Below, piece by piece: positions 34,302-43,161 of a stretch of 64,000 bases of DNA (position 1 is the stretch's first letter; each line of letters starts with the position of its first letter). Origin of the DNA: Muricomes intestini (GTDB taxonomy: Bacteria; Bacillota; Clostridia; Lachnospirales; Lachnospiraceae). The translations under genes and the position numbers were made by a program. The stretch spans positions 124,001-188,000 of the forward strand of contig NZ_SLZZ01000001.1 in assembly GCF_004346165.1 (NCBI RefSeq). The letters run 5' to 3'. Below the pieces are notes generated by a model. It did no database searches. It was not told the DNA's origin and was given only the letters and a program-made list of their open reading frames with translations.

Positions 34302-34673
34302 ATGGACAAGAAATCCGCTTGGATTTACTGCCGCATCGATGCGCCGGAGGATGTACATGGCGCTTTGAAAGGACAATACGAAAGATTAGAAACCTATGCC
34401 GCACAGATGGGCTTTACCGTTGTCGGCTCTTCGCAGGATTTAGGCAGTGGTCTAAACTTTGACCGCTCCGGCCTGCAGGCTGTTCTGGAATCAGCAAAAG
34501 CCGGGAGCTTTCAGATTCTGTTGGTGGATTCGGTGAGCCGAATCGGGCGGGATATGAAAAAGACAATAGCATTTATTCAAACAATTAGCGGCTGCGGTAT
34601 CAGCATTTACTCCCCGATGGAGGGAGAAATCAAGCTGTCTGATTTTATGAGGCCGCCGTTTCAATTGCGATAG
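34302..34673 (+). CDS. Resolvase-domain protein lacking the catalytic serine
   Basis: 123 residues, covering only the N-terminal catalytic fold of serine recombinases. LVDSVSRIGRDMKKTIAFI carries the usual Arg region, but the first motif, normally YxRVS, reads YCRIDAPED with aspartate at position 13, so the nucleophile is absent. No DNA-binding zinc ribbon or recombinase domain follows. It cannot cut DNA by the known mechanism; a regulatory or subunit role with the three recombinases downstream is possible. Confidence 0.75.
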   Translation: MDKKSAWIYCRIDAPEDVHGALKGQYERLETYAAQMGFTVVGSSQDLGSGLNFDRSGLQAVLESAKAGSFQILLVDSVSRIGRDMKKTIAFIQTISGCGISIYSPMEGEIKLSDFMRPPFQLR

Positions 34674-34684
34674 GAGGAAATGCT

Positions 34685-34840
34685 ATGACGAAAACAGAAC
34701 CAGTAAACGAAGTCCGTTATTTAATGGCGCACAACTTCCTCACCTATCTTCTGGAGCAGGGCAAAATTACTCAGGAAGAATTTCAGATTGCAGACCAATT
34801 CGTGGTCGAAAAGTACAAGCCGAGGCTCCGGATTATTTAG
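34685..34840 (+). CDS. Small SHOCT-like protein
   Basis: 51 residues from ATG 34685 with AGGAGG upstream, starting 11 bases after the previous stop. The sequence YLLEQGKITQEEFQIADQFVVEKY has the short-helix pattern of SHOCT domains (LxxxGxIxxxEF). Similar small proteins often precede recombinase genes in clostridial elements. Function unknown. Confidence 0.65.
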   Translation: MTKTEPVNEVRYLMAHNFLTYLLEQGKITQEEFQIADQFVVEKYKPRLRII

Positions 34841-34964
34841 TGGATTATGTGATAGCTTTCCCTGCATCTCTGTGGTAGTGTATGTGCTAATACCCAAGGG
34901 GTATTGAACTTACACGAAAGGAGCTGTCACACATGAAAATACGAAAACCAAAGGAGGTGCCGCC

Positions 34965-36539
34965 ATGCCACAGGTACAGGTTATCGAACCGGTAAATTCC
35001 ATTTACCGATATTCACCGCCCAAGCTGCGTGTCTGCGCCTACGCCAGAGTCAGCAGTGACTCCGCCGATCAGCTAAATTCCTTTTCCGTGCAGATGGAGC
35101 ATTACACTTCCCTGATTGCCGAAAATGACGAATGGGAGCTGGTGGACATCTATGCCGATGAGGGCATTACCGGAACCCGGTCGGACAAGCGGGAGGAATT
35201 CCAGCGGATGCTTTCCGACTGCAGAAAGGGCAAAATCGACCGCATCCTTGTGAAATCCGTTTCCCGGTTTGCGAGGAACATTCATGACTGCCTCTCCACC
35301 GTCCGAGAGCTGAAAGCCCTCGGTGTAGAGGTGGAATTTGAGGAAGATGGTATCAAGACAGCGGATATGCACGATGAGATGATGATTGGAGCCTTCAGCT
35401 CCATCGCCCAAGAGGAATCCACCTCCATCTCTAACAATATGCGCTGGAGCTACGCTCGTAGGATGCAAAACGGAAATTTCACTTGTTGCTGCCCACCCTA
35501 CGGATACGATCTTATAAACAACATACTGATTCCAAATCCCAAGGAAGCACCGATGGTGCGAAGAATATTCGGAAGCTACCTATCCGGCAAGAGCATGGAG
35601 CAGATAGCCAGTGAGCTGAACGCAGATGGCATCCCCTGCAAAAATGGAGAGGTAAAATGGCTGTATACCGCTGTCAGCTATATTCTCAAAAGCGAGCGTT
35701 ACATCGGTGATGCCCTGCTGCAGAAATCCTACACCACCGACACCATGCCCTTTCAAACCAAGCGCAACAAGGGCGAGCGTGACCGCTATTACATCACCGG
35801 TTCCCATGAACCGATTATCAGCCGGTCGGAGTTTGAGCAGGCACAGCGGCTGATGAAAGCCCGTAACTCCCTTTATCCAAACAAGGGGCGTGGCAGGCAA
35901 TACACTTTCTCACAGAAAATTCGATGTGGCAAATGCGGTACGAATTTCTCCCGCAGGGTGACCAATGGAAAAACCTATTGGGTATGCCACAGGCACTTCC
36001 GCAGCAAGGAGCTTTGCGAAATCCGTCAAATCCGGGAAGATGCCATCATGCAGGCGTTCATCCGAATGTACAACAAGTTAAAACAGAACAGCCGCTATAT
36101 TCTCTCCTCCGCTTTAAACGAGCTGATGGATCTCAAATCCAAAATCACCATGAGCGATGTAAAAGTCGGAAGCATCAATAAGGAAATAGCGGAACTCACC
36201 AAGCAGAGTCTGGTACTGAATCGTCTCAGGACGAAAGGTTACATGGACTCTGCTGTTTTTATGCAGAAAAACAATGAAATCAACCAGCAGCTCGATTTGC
36301 TCAAGCGAAACCGCCGCAGACTGCTGGAAAGCGATGCGGACGATGAGATGATTTCCGACTGCAAGCTATTGATTGAGCTGATGGAACAGGGATCGCCGTA
36401 CCTGACTGCTTTTGATGAAGCCCTATTTCACAGCATTGTCAATCAGATCGTTGTCACCGAGCAGGATAAACTCAAATTCTGCCTGATCGGTGGTCTTGCC
36501 TTTACCGAGCAGCTGCCCAAGGAGGTGTTCGGACGATGA
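34965..36539 (+). CDS. Large serine recombinase 1
   Basis: 524 residues. The catalytic domain has YARVSS with Ser30 as likely nucleophile, DEGITGTRSDKREEFQRML and VKSVSRFARN; a recombinase domain, a zinc ribbon (CGKCGTNFSRR...WVCHRH) and a coiled-coil C-terminus follow, as in TndX/TnpX-type and phage integrases. It should catalyse integration or excision without homology. It overlaps the next gene by four bases. AAAGGAGG precedes its ATG. Confidence 0.93.
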   Translation: MPQVQVIEPVNSIYRYSPPKLRVCAYARVSSDSADQLNSFSVQMEHYTSLIAENDEWELVDIYADEGITGTRSDKREEFQRMLSDCRKGKIDRILVKSVSRFARNIHDCLSTVRELKALGVEVEFEEDGIKTADMHDEMMIGAFSSIAQEESTSISNNMRWSYARRMQNGNFTCCCPPYGYDLINNILIPNPKEAPMVRRIFGSYLSGKSMEQIASELNADGIPCKNGEVKWLYTAVSYILKSERYIGDALLQKSYTTDTMPFQTKRNKGERDRYYITGSHEPIISRSEFEQAQRLMKARNSLYPNKGRGRQYTFSQKIRCGKCGTNFSRRVTNGKTYWVCHRHFRSKELCEIRQIREDAIMQAFIRMYNKLKQNSRYILSSALNELMDLKSKITMSDVKVGSINKEIAELTKQSLVLNRLRTKGYMDSAVFMQKNNEINQQLDLLKRNRRRLLESDADDEMISDCKLLIELMEQGSPYLTAFDEALFHSIVNQIVVTEQDKLKFCLIGGLAFTEQLPKEVFGR

Positions 36540-37387
36540 ATAAAAACCGATACCTTCCTTTCGGCTATCACATTCAAAACGGTACGCTGTGCATTCATGA
36601 AGCGGAAGCCACTGTGGTACGGCAAGTTTTTGAGGATTACCAAGCCGGGAAATCCTATCGCCGGATTGCCGAAAGCCTCACAGCCAAAGGCATCCCCTAT
36701 ATGGAGAATCGCACCGACTGGAATAAGCACAGGGTCAAGCGTATGCTGGAGAATTCACGTTACTGCGGCAGTGATGATTTCCCGCAGATTATCCCTGCCG
36801 ACACGTTCGGGGCTGTAGCCGCCCTAATCGGGCAGAAAAGCCAAGGGGAGCCTTTATCCAAGGAACTGGACAGCATCCGCAGTAAGGCGATTTGTGGGGT
36901 TTGTGGAGCCAAGTACACAAGGGATGGCAGAAGCAAGAAGTATGAAGCGTGGTGCTGCTCCGCTGAGGGGCGCATCACACCCAAGCGCATCACTGACCAA
37001 GCCCTGCTGGAGAGCGTAACCGCAATCTTGAATATCATCATCAGTGAGCCGAGCCTGCTGGAGCTTCCTTTACCGCATAGGGAGAACTATTCCCTCGATG
37101 TTGCCCGGACAGAAAACCAAATCAACCGGGAGCTTGAAAAAAGCGAAGTGGACAGCGATTACATCAAGCTGCTGATATTTGGCTGTGCCACCGCAAAATA
37201 TGAGGTCTGCCCTGACAGGGAGCCGGAATACTTAACCCGCCGGTTGCTGGAGATATTTGAGGGGCATCCGCCGCTGGCGGCTTTCTCAATCCGATTATTT
37301 GAGGATACCGTCAAGCAGGTGGTCATTGATGCGGACGGCAGCCTGCGGCTGCAGATGAACAATGGAAAGCTGATTGGAAAGGAGTAA
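36536..37387 (+). CDS. Serine-recombinase-like protein without catalytic domain
   Basis: 283 residues. It begins directly in the recombinase domain (YLPFGYHIQNGTLCIHEAEATVVRQVFEDYQAGKSYRRIAESL), then a zinc ribbon (CGVCGAKY...CCSAEG) and a C-terminal part. The whole resolvase-type N-terminal domain is missing, and the start is coupled to the previous stop (ATGA), so this is a stable gene form rather than a random fragment. It may help bind attachment sites or steer direction. Confidence 0.88.
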   Translation: MNKNRYLPFGYHIQNGTLCIHEAEATVVRQVFEDYQAGKSYRRIAESLTAKGIPYMENRTDWNKHRVKRMLENSRYCGSDDFPQIIPADTFGAVAALIGQKSQGEPLSKELDSIRSKAICGVCGAKYTRDGRSKKYEAWCCSAEGRITPKRITDQALLESVTAILNIIISEPSLLELPLPHRENYSLDVARTENQINRELEKSEVDSDYIKLLIFGCATAKYEVCPDREPEYLTRRLLEIFEGHPPLAAFSIRLFEDTVKQVVIDADGSLRLQMNNGKLIGKE

Positions 37388-37392
37388 CCGCC

Positions 37393-39042
37393 ATGCAAAC
37401 ACAAACCATAACGCCGGTACAAAAAAAGGTCGATGTGATCCCCGCCAATATTCTTTTAACCAAGCCAAACGCCAGAAAAAGAAAGCTCCGTGTGGCGGCC
37501 TACTGCCGGGTCAGCACCGAACAGGAAGAACAGCAATCCAGCTACGCTGCGCAGATTGCTTATTATACCGATAAAATCAGTAAAAATAAGGATTGGGAGA
37601 TGGCTGGTATTTTTGCCGATGAGGGCATTACCGGAACCAGCGCCAAAAAGCGTACCGAATTTCTCAAGCTCATGGCACTGTGTGAAAAAGGCAAAATTGA
37701 TATGGTGCTGACCAAATCCGTCTCCCGATTTTCCAGAAACACGCTGGATGCCATCGGATATATCCGAAAGCTCAAGGCAAAGGGCATTCCCATCATCTTT
37801 GAAAAAGAGGGCATCAACACGATGGAAATGGCCAGCGAAATGGCGCTGTGCTTCCTCAGCGGCTTTGCACAGGCAGAGAGTGAATCCATCAGCCGCAACG
37901 TGACATGGGGCAAACGCCAGAGCTTTAAAAGCGGAAAGGTGCCATTTCAATATTCCCGCATTTTAGGTTACGAAAAAGGCGAGGACGGTCAGCCAAAGAT
38001 TGTGCCGGAGGAAGCGGAAATCGTCAAACGGATTTTCCGAAGCTATTACTCAGGTGCAAGCATCGGAAAGATAAAGAAATCTCTGGAGGCTGATAAAATC
38101 CTCACGCCCACCAGCAAGGAGGAATGGTCGCCGGGAGTGATCCAGTATATGCTTCGAAACGAGCGCTACATCGGGGATGCCCTACTGCAGAAAACCTATG
38201 TGGTGGACTGCCTAACCAAGGAAACCCGTAAAAACAATGGTGAAATCCCGCAGTATTATGTAACCGGAAATCATGAGCCGATTATTTCAAGGGATTTATT
38301 CAACCTTGTGCAGGAGGAAATCGCACGGAGAGCCGGTAAGCGAAAGGTGGCCAGAAAAGCTGTGAAAACCGAGAAAGGAAAATACAGCAGCAAATACGCC
38401 CTGACCGAGCTTCTCTGCTGCGTTGAATGCGGCACTCAGTACCGCAGGGTTACTTGGGCGAGAAATGGTAAGAAAAAGGTGGTCTGGCGTTGCATCAACC
38501 GCTTGGAATACGGCACGAAATACTGCAAGGAATCGCCTACCATAGAGGAAAGTCGCCTACACCAAGCCATTATCACCGCCCTGAACCGGCTGGATGAGGA
38601 TAAAGCCGATGTTATCGAAACCCTCAAGGCAGGCCTGCAGCTGGCCATTGGTTCACAGGATGATGACAGCTTCAATGAAGCGGCTGTCCAAAACCGCATC
38701 GCCGAGCTGCAAAGCGTGATGATGGATTTAGTGGGACTCAGCTCCAAATCCAGTGCCGGTGCGGATTATTTCGATGCCAAGTTTGAAGAAATCGCTGCGG
38801 AGATAAAAGGGTTGCAGGGGCAGCTTGGAGAACACCAAGAACAAACCATGCTCGCTCAAAATACACAGGCACGAATCCACGAGCTGCTTTACATGATGGA
38901 AACCACCGATCTCAGCCTGAAAGAATATCGTGATGATGTAGTCAAAGGAATTATCACCAAGGTGGAGGTTTTATCCTCAGACCGCATCCGGATTATTTTT
39001 GATAACAATATGGAAATGGAACAGGAAATGCCGAGTGAATAG
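37393..39042 (+). CDS. Large serine recombinase 2
   Basis: 549 residues. AAYCRVST with Ser41, DEGITGTSAKKRTEF and LTKSVSRFSRN form the catalytic domain; a recombinase domain (GYEKGEDGQPKIVPEEAEIVKRIFRSYYSGASIGKIKKSL), zinc ribbon (CVECGTQYRR...WRCINR) and coiled coil follow. It starts five bases after the middle gene. The three genes form one operon; two catalytic proteins may act as a heteromer as in SCC-type CcrAB. Confidence 0.93.
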   Translation: MQTQTITPVQKKVDVIPANILLTKPNARKRKLRVAAYCRVSTEQEEQQSSYAAQIAYYTDKISKNKDWEMAGIFADEGITGTSAKKRTEFLKLMALCEKGKIDMVLTKSVSRFSRNTLDAIGYIRKLKAKGIPIIFEKEGINTMEMASEMALCFLSGFAQAESESISRNVTWGKRQSFKSGKVPFQYSRILGYEKGEDGQPKIVPEEAEIVKRIFRSYYSGASIGKIKKSLEADKILTPTSKEEWSPGVIQYMLRNERYIGDALLQKTYVVDCLTKETRKNNGEIPQYYVTGNHEPIISRDLFNLVQEEIARRAGKRKVARKAVKTEKGKYSSKYALTELLCCVECGTQYRRVTWARNGKKKVVWRCINRLEYGTKYCKESPTIEESRLHQAIITALNRLDEDKADVIETLKAGLQLAIGSQDDDSFNEAAVQNRIAELQSVMMDLVGLSSKSSAGADYFDAKFEEIAAEIKGLQGQLGEHQEQTMLAQNTQARIHELLYMMETTDLSLKEYRDDVVKGIITKVEVLSSDRIRIIFDNNMEMEQEMPSE

Positions 39043-39056
39043 AAATAGCAGGATAA

Positions 39057-39087
39057 GCCGCCACAAAGCTGGCGGCATTTCTCTTTT
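39057..39087 (+). terminator. Terminator of the recombinase operon
   Basis: GCCGCCA and TGGCGGC pair around CAAAGC, followed by ATTTCTCTTTT. It lies 15 bases after the last recombinase stop. Confidence 0.8.
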
Positions 39088-39225
39088 GGACAGAATTTCT
39101 GCTATATTTCAATCCGTTTCACCATAATACTGTGAATATTTCCATAATTTATACGGATTTAATTGCTTTGTTCGCTGTGACGATATATAATATATACAAT
39201 ATTTAATTGGCAAAGGATAGTTTTA

Positions 39226-39405
39226 ATGGACTATATGACAGCGAAAGAAGCAGCGGAAAAATGGGCAATCACTCCACGCCGGGTACAGGTGCTTTGCGCA
39301 CAGAGAAAAATACCGGGCGCTATTCGGTTTGGGGTTACTTGGGCGATACCCAACGATGCGGTGAAGCCCAAAGATGGTCGATATAATAAAAACAAGACAG
39401 AATAG
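39226..39405 (+). CDS. Excisionase-like helix-turn-helix protein, second copy
   Basis: 59 residues, too short for routine gene lists. MDYMTAKEAAEKWAITPRRVQVLCAQRKIPGAIRFGVTWAIPNDAVKPKDGR is an HTH_17/excisionase-like unit similar along its length to the protein at 28884. AAAGGA lies 11 bases before the ATG. Sitting next to the recombinase operon it is a candidate recombination directionality factor; alternatively it regulates the defence genes that follow. Confidence 0.72.
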   Translation: MDYMTAKEAAEKWAITPRRVQVLCAQRKIPGAIRFGVTWAIPNDAVKPKDGRYNKNKTE

Positions 39406-39466
39406 AACAGCTTGATGTTACTAATAAATTGAGCGGTTAGAATATTTTTGTGGAGGGAGTGACATC

Positions 39467-40654
39467 ATGGGTAGCCATCAAGCATCAGAACAAATGATAG
39501 GTTATCTTTATCAGGCTAGGTATGCATTGTACCTTTTATTGAATAATGATGATGAGCAATCAGAAATTAGCATTGAAAAATTTGACGATGTAAGCTTTGG
39601 AAACGATGATACTCCTGAAATCATGATTCAACTCAAGCATCATGTAAAGGCTTATGGTGATTTAAATAACGCAAGTACAGATATATGGAGAACACTAAAA
39701 GTCTGGATAGATGCTATTAAAAAGCAACCAGATTTACTGTCTAAAACAAAATTCATGATAATAACTACTGCTTCAGCACCAGGGGACACAGCAGCATATT
39801 ATTTAAAAACTGAATCTGAAAAAAGAAATTCTATTTTGGCTTATAATATATTAAAGAAAGTTGCGGAAGAATCTCAGAACAAAAGCCACCAAAGTTATTA
39901 TAAAGCATTTACCAGCATTCCAGAAACGCAAATTCAGCAATTATTAGATTGTATTTATATACTTGATAAGAGTAGCAATATAGTCGATGTTGAATCTGAT
40001 ATAAAAAAAGCTATTAGATATTGTAGCCTTCCTCAATATATTGATAAAATATGTGAACGTTTGGAAGGCTGGTGGTATAAGAAAACAATAGAAGCTTTAT
40101 GCTCAGAAACACCGATATTCATATCTCAGAGTCAAGTGCGTTCACACATTGTATCGGTTGGATTGGAATATGCACCCGATAATTTACCTATTGATGTGGA
40201 CGAATATGAAAACCTCAAATTAGAAGAGTTGTCTCCAAATGATCAAATATTTTATGAACAATTAAAGCTAATTTGTTTAGGAAGTAATAGATTGAGAATG
40301 GCAATCAGAGATTATTATCGTGCTTTCCAACAGCGAGCAAACTGGGTCAGGGAGGAATTATTATACACAAATGAGCTGGACAAATATGAAAAAAGGCTCA
40401 TTGATGAATGGGAACATTCATTTTATGCAATGCAAGATGACTTGTTAGATTATGGGAATCAAGTTACGGAAGACATTAAAGTATCAAATGCCAAAAAACT
40501 GTATAGAGAAATTGAGGAAAAAGATATACGTGTTAGAGATCGTTGCAGTGATGCATTTGTAATGAGAGGCAGTTATCATATCTTAGCGAATCAGCTTAGG
40601 GTAGGATGGCATATTGATTTTTATGAGCGTTTAGAGCAATTATTAAAGAACTGA
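39467..40654 (+). CDS. ABC-three-component effector with nuclease-like N-terminal domain
   Basis: 395 residues, soluble and AT-rich. The N-terminal part has IEKFDDVSF then EIMIQLKHH (Glu37, Asp41, Gln55, Lys57), a D-QxK arrangement like restriction-endonuclease-fold DUF4297/Cap4 domains. The rest, ending RDRCSDAFVMRGSYHILANQLRVGWHIDFYERLEQL, is like the C-terminal (CTD) region of ABC-3C effector proteins. In the ABC-3C class described by Krishnan, Burroughs, Iyer and Aravind, this gene is followed by a small middle component and a DUF3732 ATPase, as here. GGAGGG precedes the ATG. Confidence 0.75.
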   Translation: MGSHQASEQMIGYLYQARYALYLLLNNDDEQSEISIEKFDDVSFGNDDTPEIMIQLKHHVKAYGDLNNASTDIWRTLKVWIDAIKKQPDLLSKTKFMIITTASAPGDTAAYYLKTESEKRNSILAYNILKKVAEESQNKSHQSYYKAFTSIPETQIQQLLDCIYILDKSSNIVDVESDIKKAIRYCSLPQYIDKICERLEGWWYKKTIEALCSETPIFISQSQVRSHIVSVGLEYAPDNLPIDVDEYENLKLEELSPNDQIFYEQLKLICLGSNRLRMAIRDYYRAFQQRANWVREELLYTNELDKYEKRLIDEWEHSFYAMQDDLLDYGNQVTEDIKVSNAKKLYREIEEKDIRVRDRCSDAFVMRGSYHILANQLRVGWHIDFYERLEQLLKN

Positions 40655-40664
40655 GGTGATTTAT

Positions 40665-41153
40665 TTGAGGAATTGGAATCTTAGAGCAAAGGAAGTAGCT
40701 TATTTACTTAATCCGGCGTTTTGTGGTAGGCTATTGCACAGTTGCATTAAAACATATAATGAGGTGACAAAAAGAGCTTTTCCATTTCCTCTTGTTTATC
40801 TGGTTCTTCCATTGATACTTCATAAAAAAACTAGAGAGTGCATATCAAGTCGTACACAATTGATCATATGGCAACAACGATATCCTGAATTATTAATAGG
40901 TTTTGCTGAGAGAACAAAAGATATGGTACAGATAACCAATGAGGCTATGGAGCTTTTGCTTCAAAGTGGTGTTGTACTGTTAACAAACGCTGCAGAGCTT
41001 GAAATATCTCAAACGATTCGACCGCTCAGTAAGACAAAATATGTTAATGACGAAATCAAAGATTGTCTTAATAAAAGCGAACATGTAGCTAAATGGTTTG
41101 CTGCAGCAGGAAAAGTTGAAACAGTATATGTTAGTTTGGGGGTAAGACCATGA
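40665..41153 (+). CDS. ABC-three-component middle component
   Basis: 162 residues from a TTG start at 40665, chosen because GAGGTG lies 6 bases upstream. LLNPAFCGRLLHSCIKTY, PFPLVYLVLPLILHKKTR and the final part with two short helices agree with what I know of middle-component proteins (winged-helix-like adaptors) of ABC-3C systems. It lies 10 bases after the effector stop and overlaps the ATPase start by four bases, so the three proteins are co-translated. Confidence 0.75.
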   Translation: MRNWNLRAKEVAYLLNPAFCGRLLHSCIKTYNEVTKRAFPFPLVYLVLPLILHKKTRECISSRTQLIIWQQRYPELLIGFAERTKDMVQITNEAMELLLQSGVVLLTNAAELEISQTIRPLSKTKYVNDEIKDCLNKSEHVAKWFAAAGKVETVYVSLGVRP

Positions 41154-43066
41154 TGCAAATACGAGAATTAGTCCTATATGGATTAAATGGACAAGTAAGG
41201 CATTTGCCATTTCAATTAGGAAAGGTCAATATAATATCAGGAAAATCAAAATCCGGAAAATCCGCTGTGGGCGACATAATTGATTATTGCCTTGGCGGAA
41301 GTTCTTGTGATATTGCCGATGGCGTAATTAGAGAAAATGTGTCGTGGTATGGATTGCTATTGCAGTTTGATAGCGAAAGAGTATTTGTAGCTCGCCAAAA
41401 TCCGCCCCCCGGTCAACAGTCTACCGGCTTCTGTTATATTGAGATTGGAGAAAAAATAGAAGTTCCCGAAAAATGTGATTTTGTTTCCAATACTAATGTT
41501 GCTGGATTGGAGGAGGCTTTAACTAAGAGATTAGACATTTCTGAGAACCTAAATATACCGCCAGACGGACAAAGCCGCGATCCCCTTGCTGCTAATATTA
41601 GACATGCATTATACTACTGCTTTCAAAATCAGGATGAGATAGCAGCAAAAACTTTTTTATTTCATAAGCAATCGGAAGATTTCATAACTCAGGCCATAAA
41701 AGACACTTTGCCATATTTTTTGGGTATAGTGAATGAGGAATCGCTAGCTTTAGAAAATGAAAGAAGTATTCTAAAAAGAAAATTAGCAATTGAAAAACGC
41801 AGACTGGAAGAAATTAGAATGCTTCAAGGAGGAGGTTTACAAAGGGCCATTTCATTAATATCCGAAGCAAAGTATGTAGGCCTTTTATACGATAATATTG
41901 AAGCAGATTATGACAGTTACGAATCTGTGTATAAAGTTTTAAAAAGCGTGAATGAATGGACTCCTGTAAATGCTGAAACTGTTGGTATGGATCGTTTAAG
42001 CTTTTTACAATCAGAGCTTAAAAAATCTGAGGATGAATTGGAACAACTTAATCAGGATATTAGTAATGCAAAAACATTTGCAGGAGAAACGAGCGGCTAC
42101 GCGAATGAAGTTGAGCATCAGAAAATTAGGCTGAGTTCAATTGGCTTATTTGAAAAGCTTGATTTTAGACCGGATCATTGCCCCTTATGTGCCAACAAAC
42201 TAGAAATGCCTTTGCCCAATATTGACATGATAAGAACCGCTATTAAAAACCTAGATGACAATATACAAAACGTTACTCGAGAAAAACCCAAATTAAGAAA
42301 ATATATTGACTCACTTGAATCAGAGAGGGAAAAAATACGACAAGACATTATCCAAGTAAAGTCTGAAATTGATGGCATTTATACTCAAAATCAGGATGCT
42401 ATCGCATTAAAAGATTTAAATTCTAGACGTGCAAAAGTAGTTGGTAGAATTAGTCTATGGTTGGAAAGCGTAGAGCAACATGACGACTCTACAGGTAAAG
42501 AAAAAGCCATTAAAAAGATTGAGGACAGAATATGTGATATTGATGAAATATTAGATAAAGACTCACTAGAAGATCGTAAGCAATCTGTATTATCACGAAT
42601 ATCTGTAGATATGAGTGAATGGGCTAAAGAACTGAACTTGGAACATTCTGAAAACCCATATCGTCTAGATATGAACAAAGTTACAGTTATTGTGGATAAA
42701 GCTGATCGCCCTGTTCCTTTAAAACAGCTCGGCAGTGGGTCAAATTGGGTCGGGATACATTTAATAACCTACTTTGCGTTACATAAATATTTTATTACTC
42801 TGAACAGGCCGGTGCCTAATTTTATATTTTTGGATCAACCTTCACAGGTCTATTTTCCATCAGAATTGGATGAAAAAAATACAGATTGGAATATGGTTAG
42901 CACCTTGTATAACTTTATCACCAATAGGACATCAGAACTAAAGGGAAAGCTTCAAGTTATTATAGTAGATCATGCTAATTTAAAAGATGAGAATTTTCGT
43001 AATTCTGTTATTGAAGATTGGTGGAATGAAAATAACTTAGTACCGGAAGATTGGTATAAAAAATAA
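41150..43066 (+). CDS. DUF3732 Rad50-like ABC ATPase of the ABC-three-component system
   Basis: 638 residues. Walker A GKSKSGKS at residues 31-38, a coiled-coil insert with a CPLC zinc-hook-like motif (Cys344, Cys347), the ABC signature LGSGSNWVG (527-535) and Walker B IFLDQPSQVYFP (about 559-570), the DUF3732 hallmark where Gln follows Asp. Such SMC/Rad50-type ATPases are thought to sense DNA structures and license the nuclease effector. The short-range ATGA overlap ties it to the middle component. Confidence 0.88.
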   Translation: MMQIRELVLYGLNGQVRHLPFQLGKVNIISGKSKSGKSAVGDIIDYCLGGSSCDIADGVIRENVSWYGLLLQFDSERVFVARQNPPPGQQSTGFCYIEIGEKIEVPEKCDFVSNTNVAGLEEALTKRLDISENLNIPPDGQSRDPLAANIRHALYYCFQNQDEIAAKTFLFHKQSEDFITQAIKDTLPYFLGIVNEESLALENERSILKRKLAIEKRRLEEIRMLQGGGLQRAISLISEAKYVGLLYDNIEADYDSYESVYKVLKSVNEWTPVNAETVGMDRLSFLQSELKKSEDELEQLNQDISNAKTFAGETSGYANEVEHQKIRLSSIGLFEKLDFRPDHCPLCANKLEMPLPNIDMIRTAIKNLDDNIQNVTREKPKLRKYIDSLESEREKIRQDIIQVKSEIDGIYTQNQDAIALKDLNSRRAKVVGRISLWLESVEQHDDSTGKEKAIKKIEDRICDIDEILDKDSLEDRKQSVLSRISVDMSEWAKELNLEHSENPYRLDMNKVTVIVDKADRPVPLKQLGSGSNWVGIHLITYFALHKYFITLNRPVPNFIFLDQPSQVYFPSELDEKNTDWNMVSTLYNFITNRTSELKGKLQVIIVDHANLKDENFRNSVIEDWWNENNLVPEDWYKK

Positions 43067-43124
43067 AACACACTTGGAAATGGGATATACAATGTCAACA
43101 TTATCTAACTGTTTTTTGTTTTCA

Positions 43125-43133
43125 TGATATAAT
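43125..43133 (+). promoter_or_regulatory. Extended -10 promoter of the metallophosphoesterase gene
   Basis: TGATATAAT lies 28 bases before the ATG at 43162 in a 95-base gap after the ATPase gene. It gives this gene separate transcription from the ABC-3C operon. No clear -35 box is present, as usual for extended -10 promoters. Confidence 0.6.
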
Positions 43134-43161
43134 TATTTAAAAGTAGAGCCGAGGTGAAATA

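Noticed and set aside
34934-34996. 20-codon leader peptide overlapping the first recombinase start
   Set aside because: An ATG with AAAGGAG upstream starts a short frame that ends inside the recombinase gene, but there is no sign of conservation or attenuation structure.
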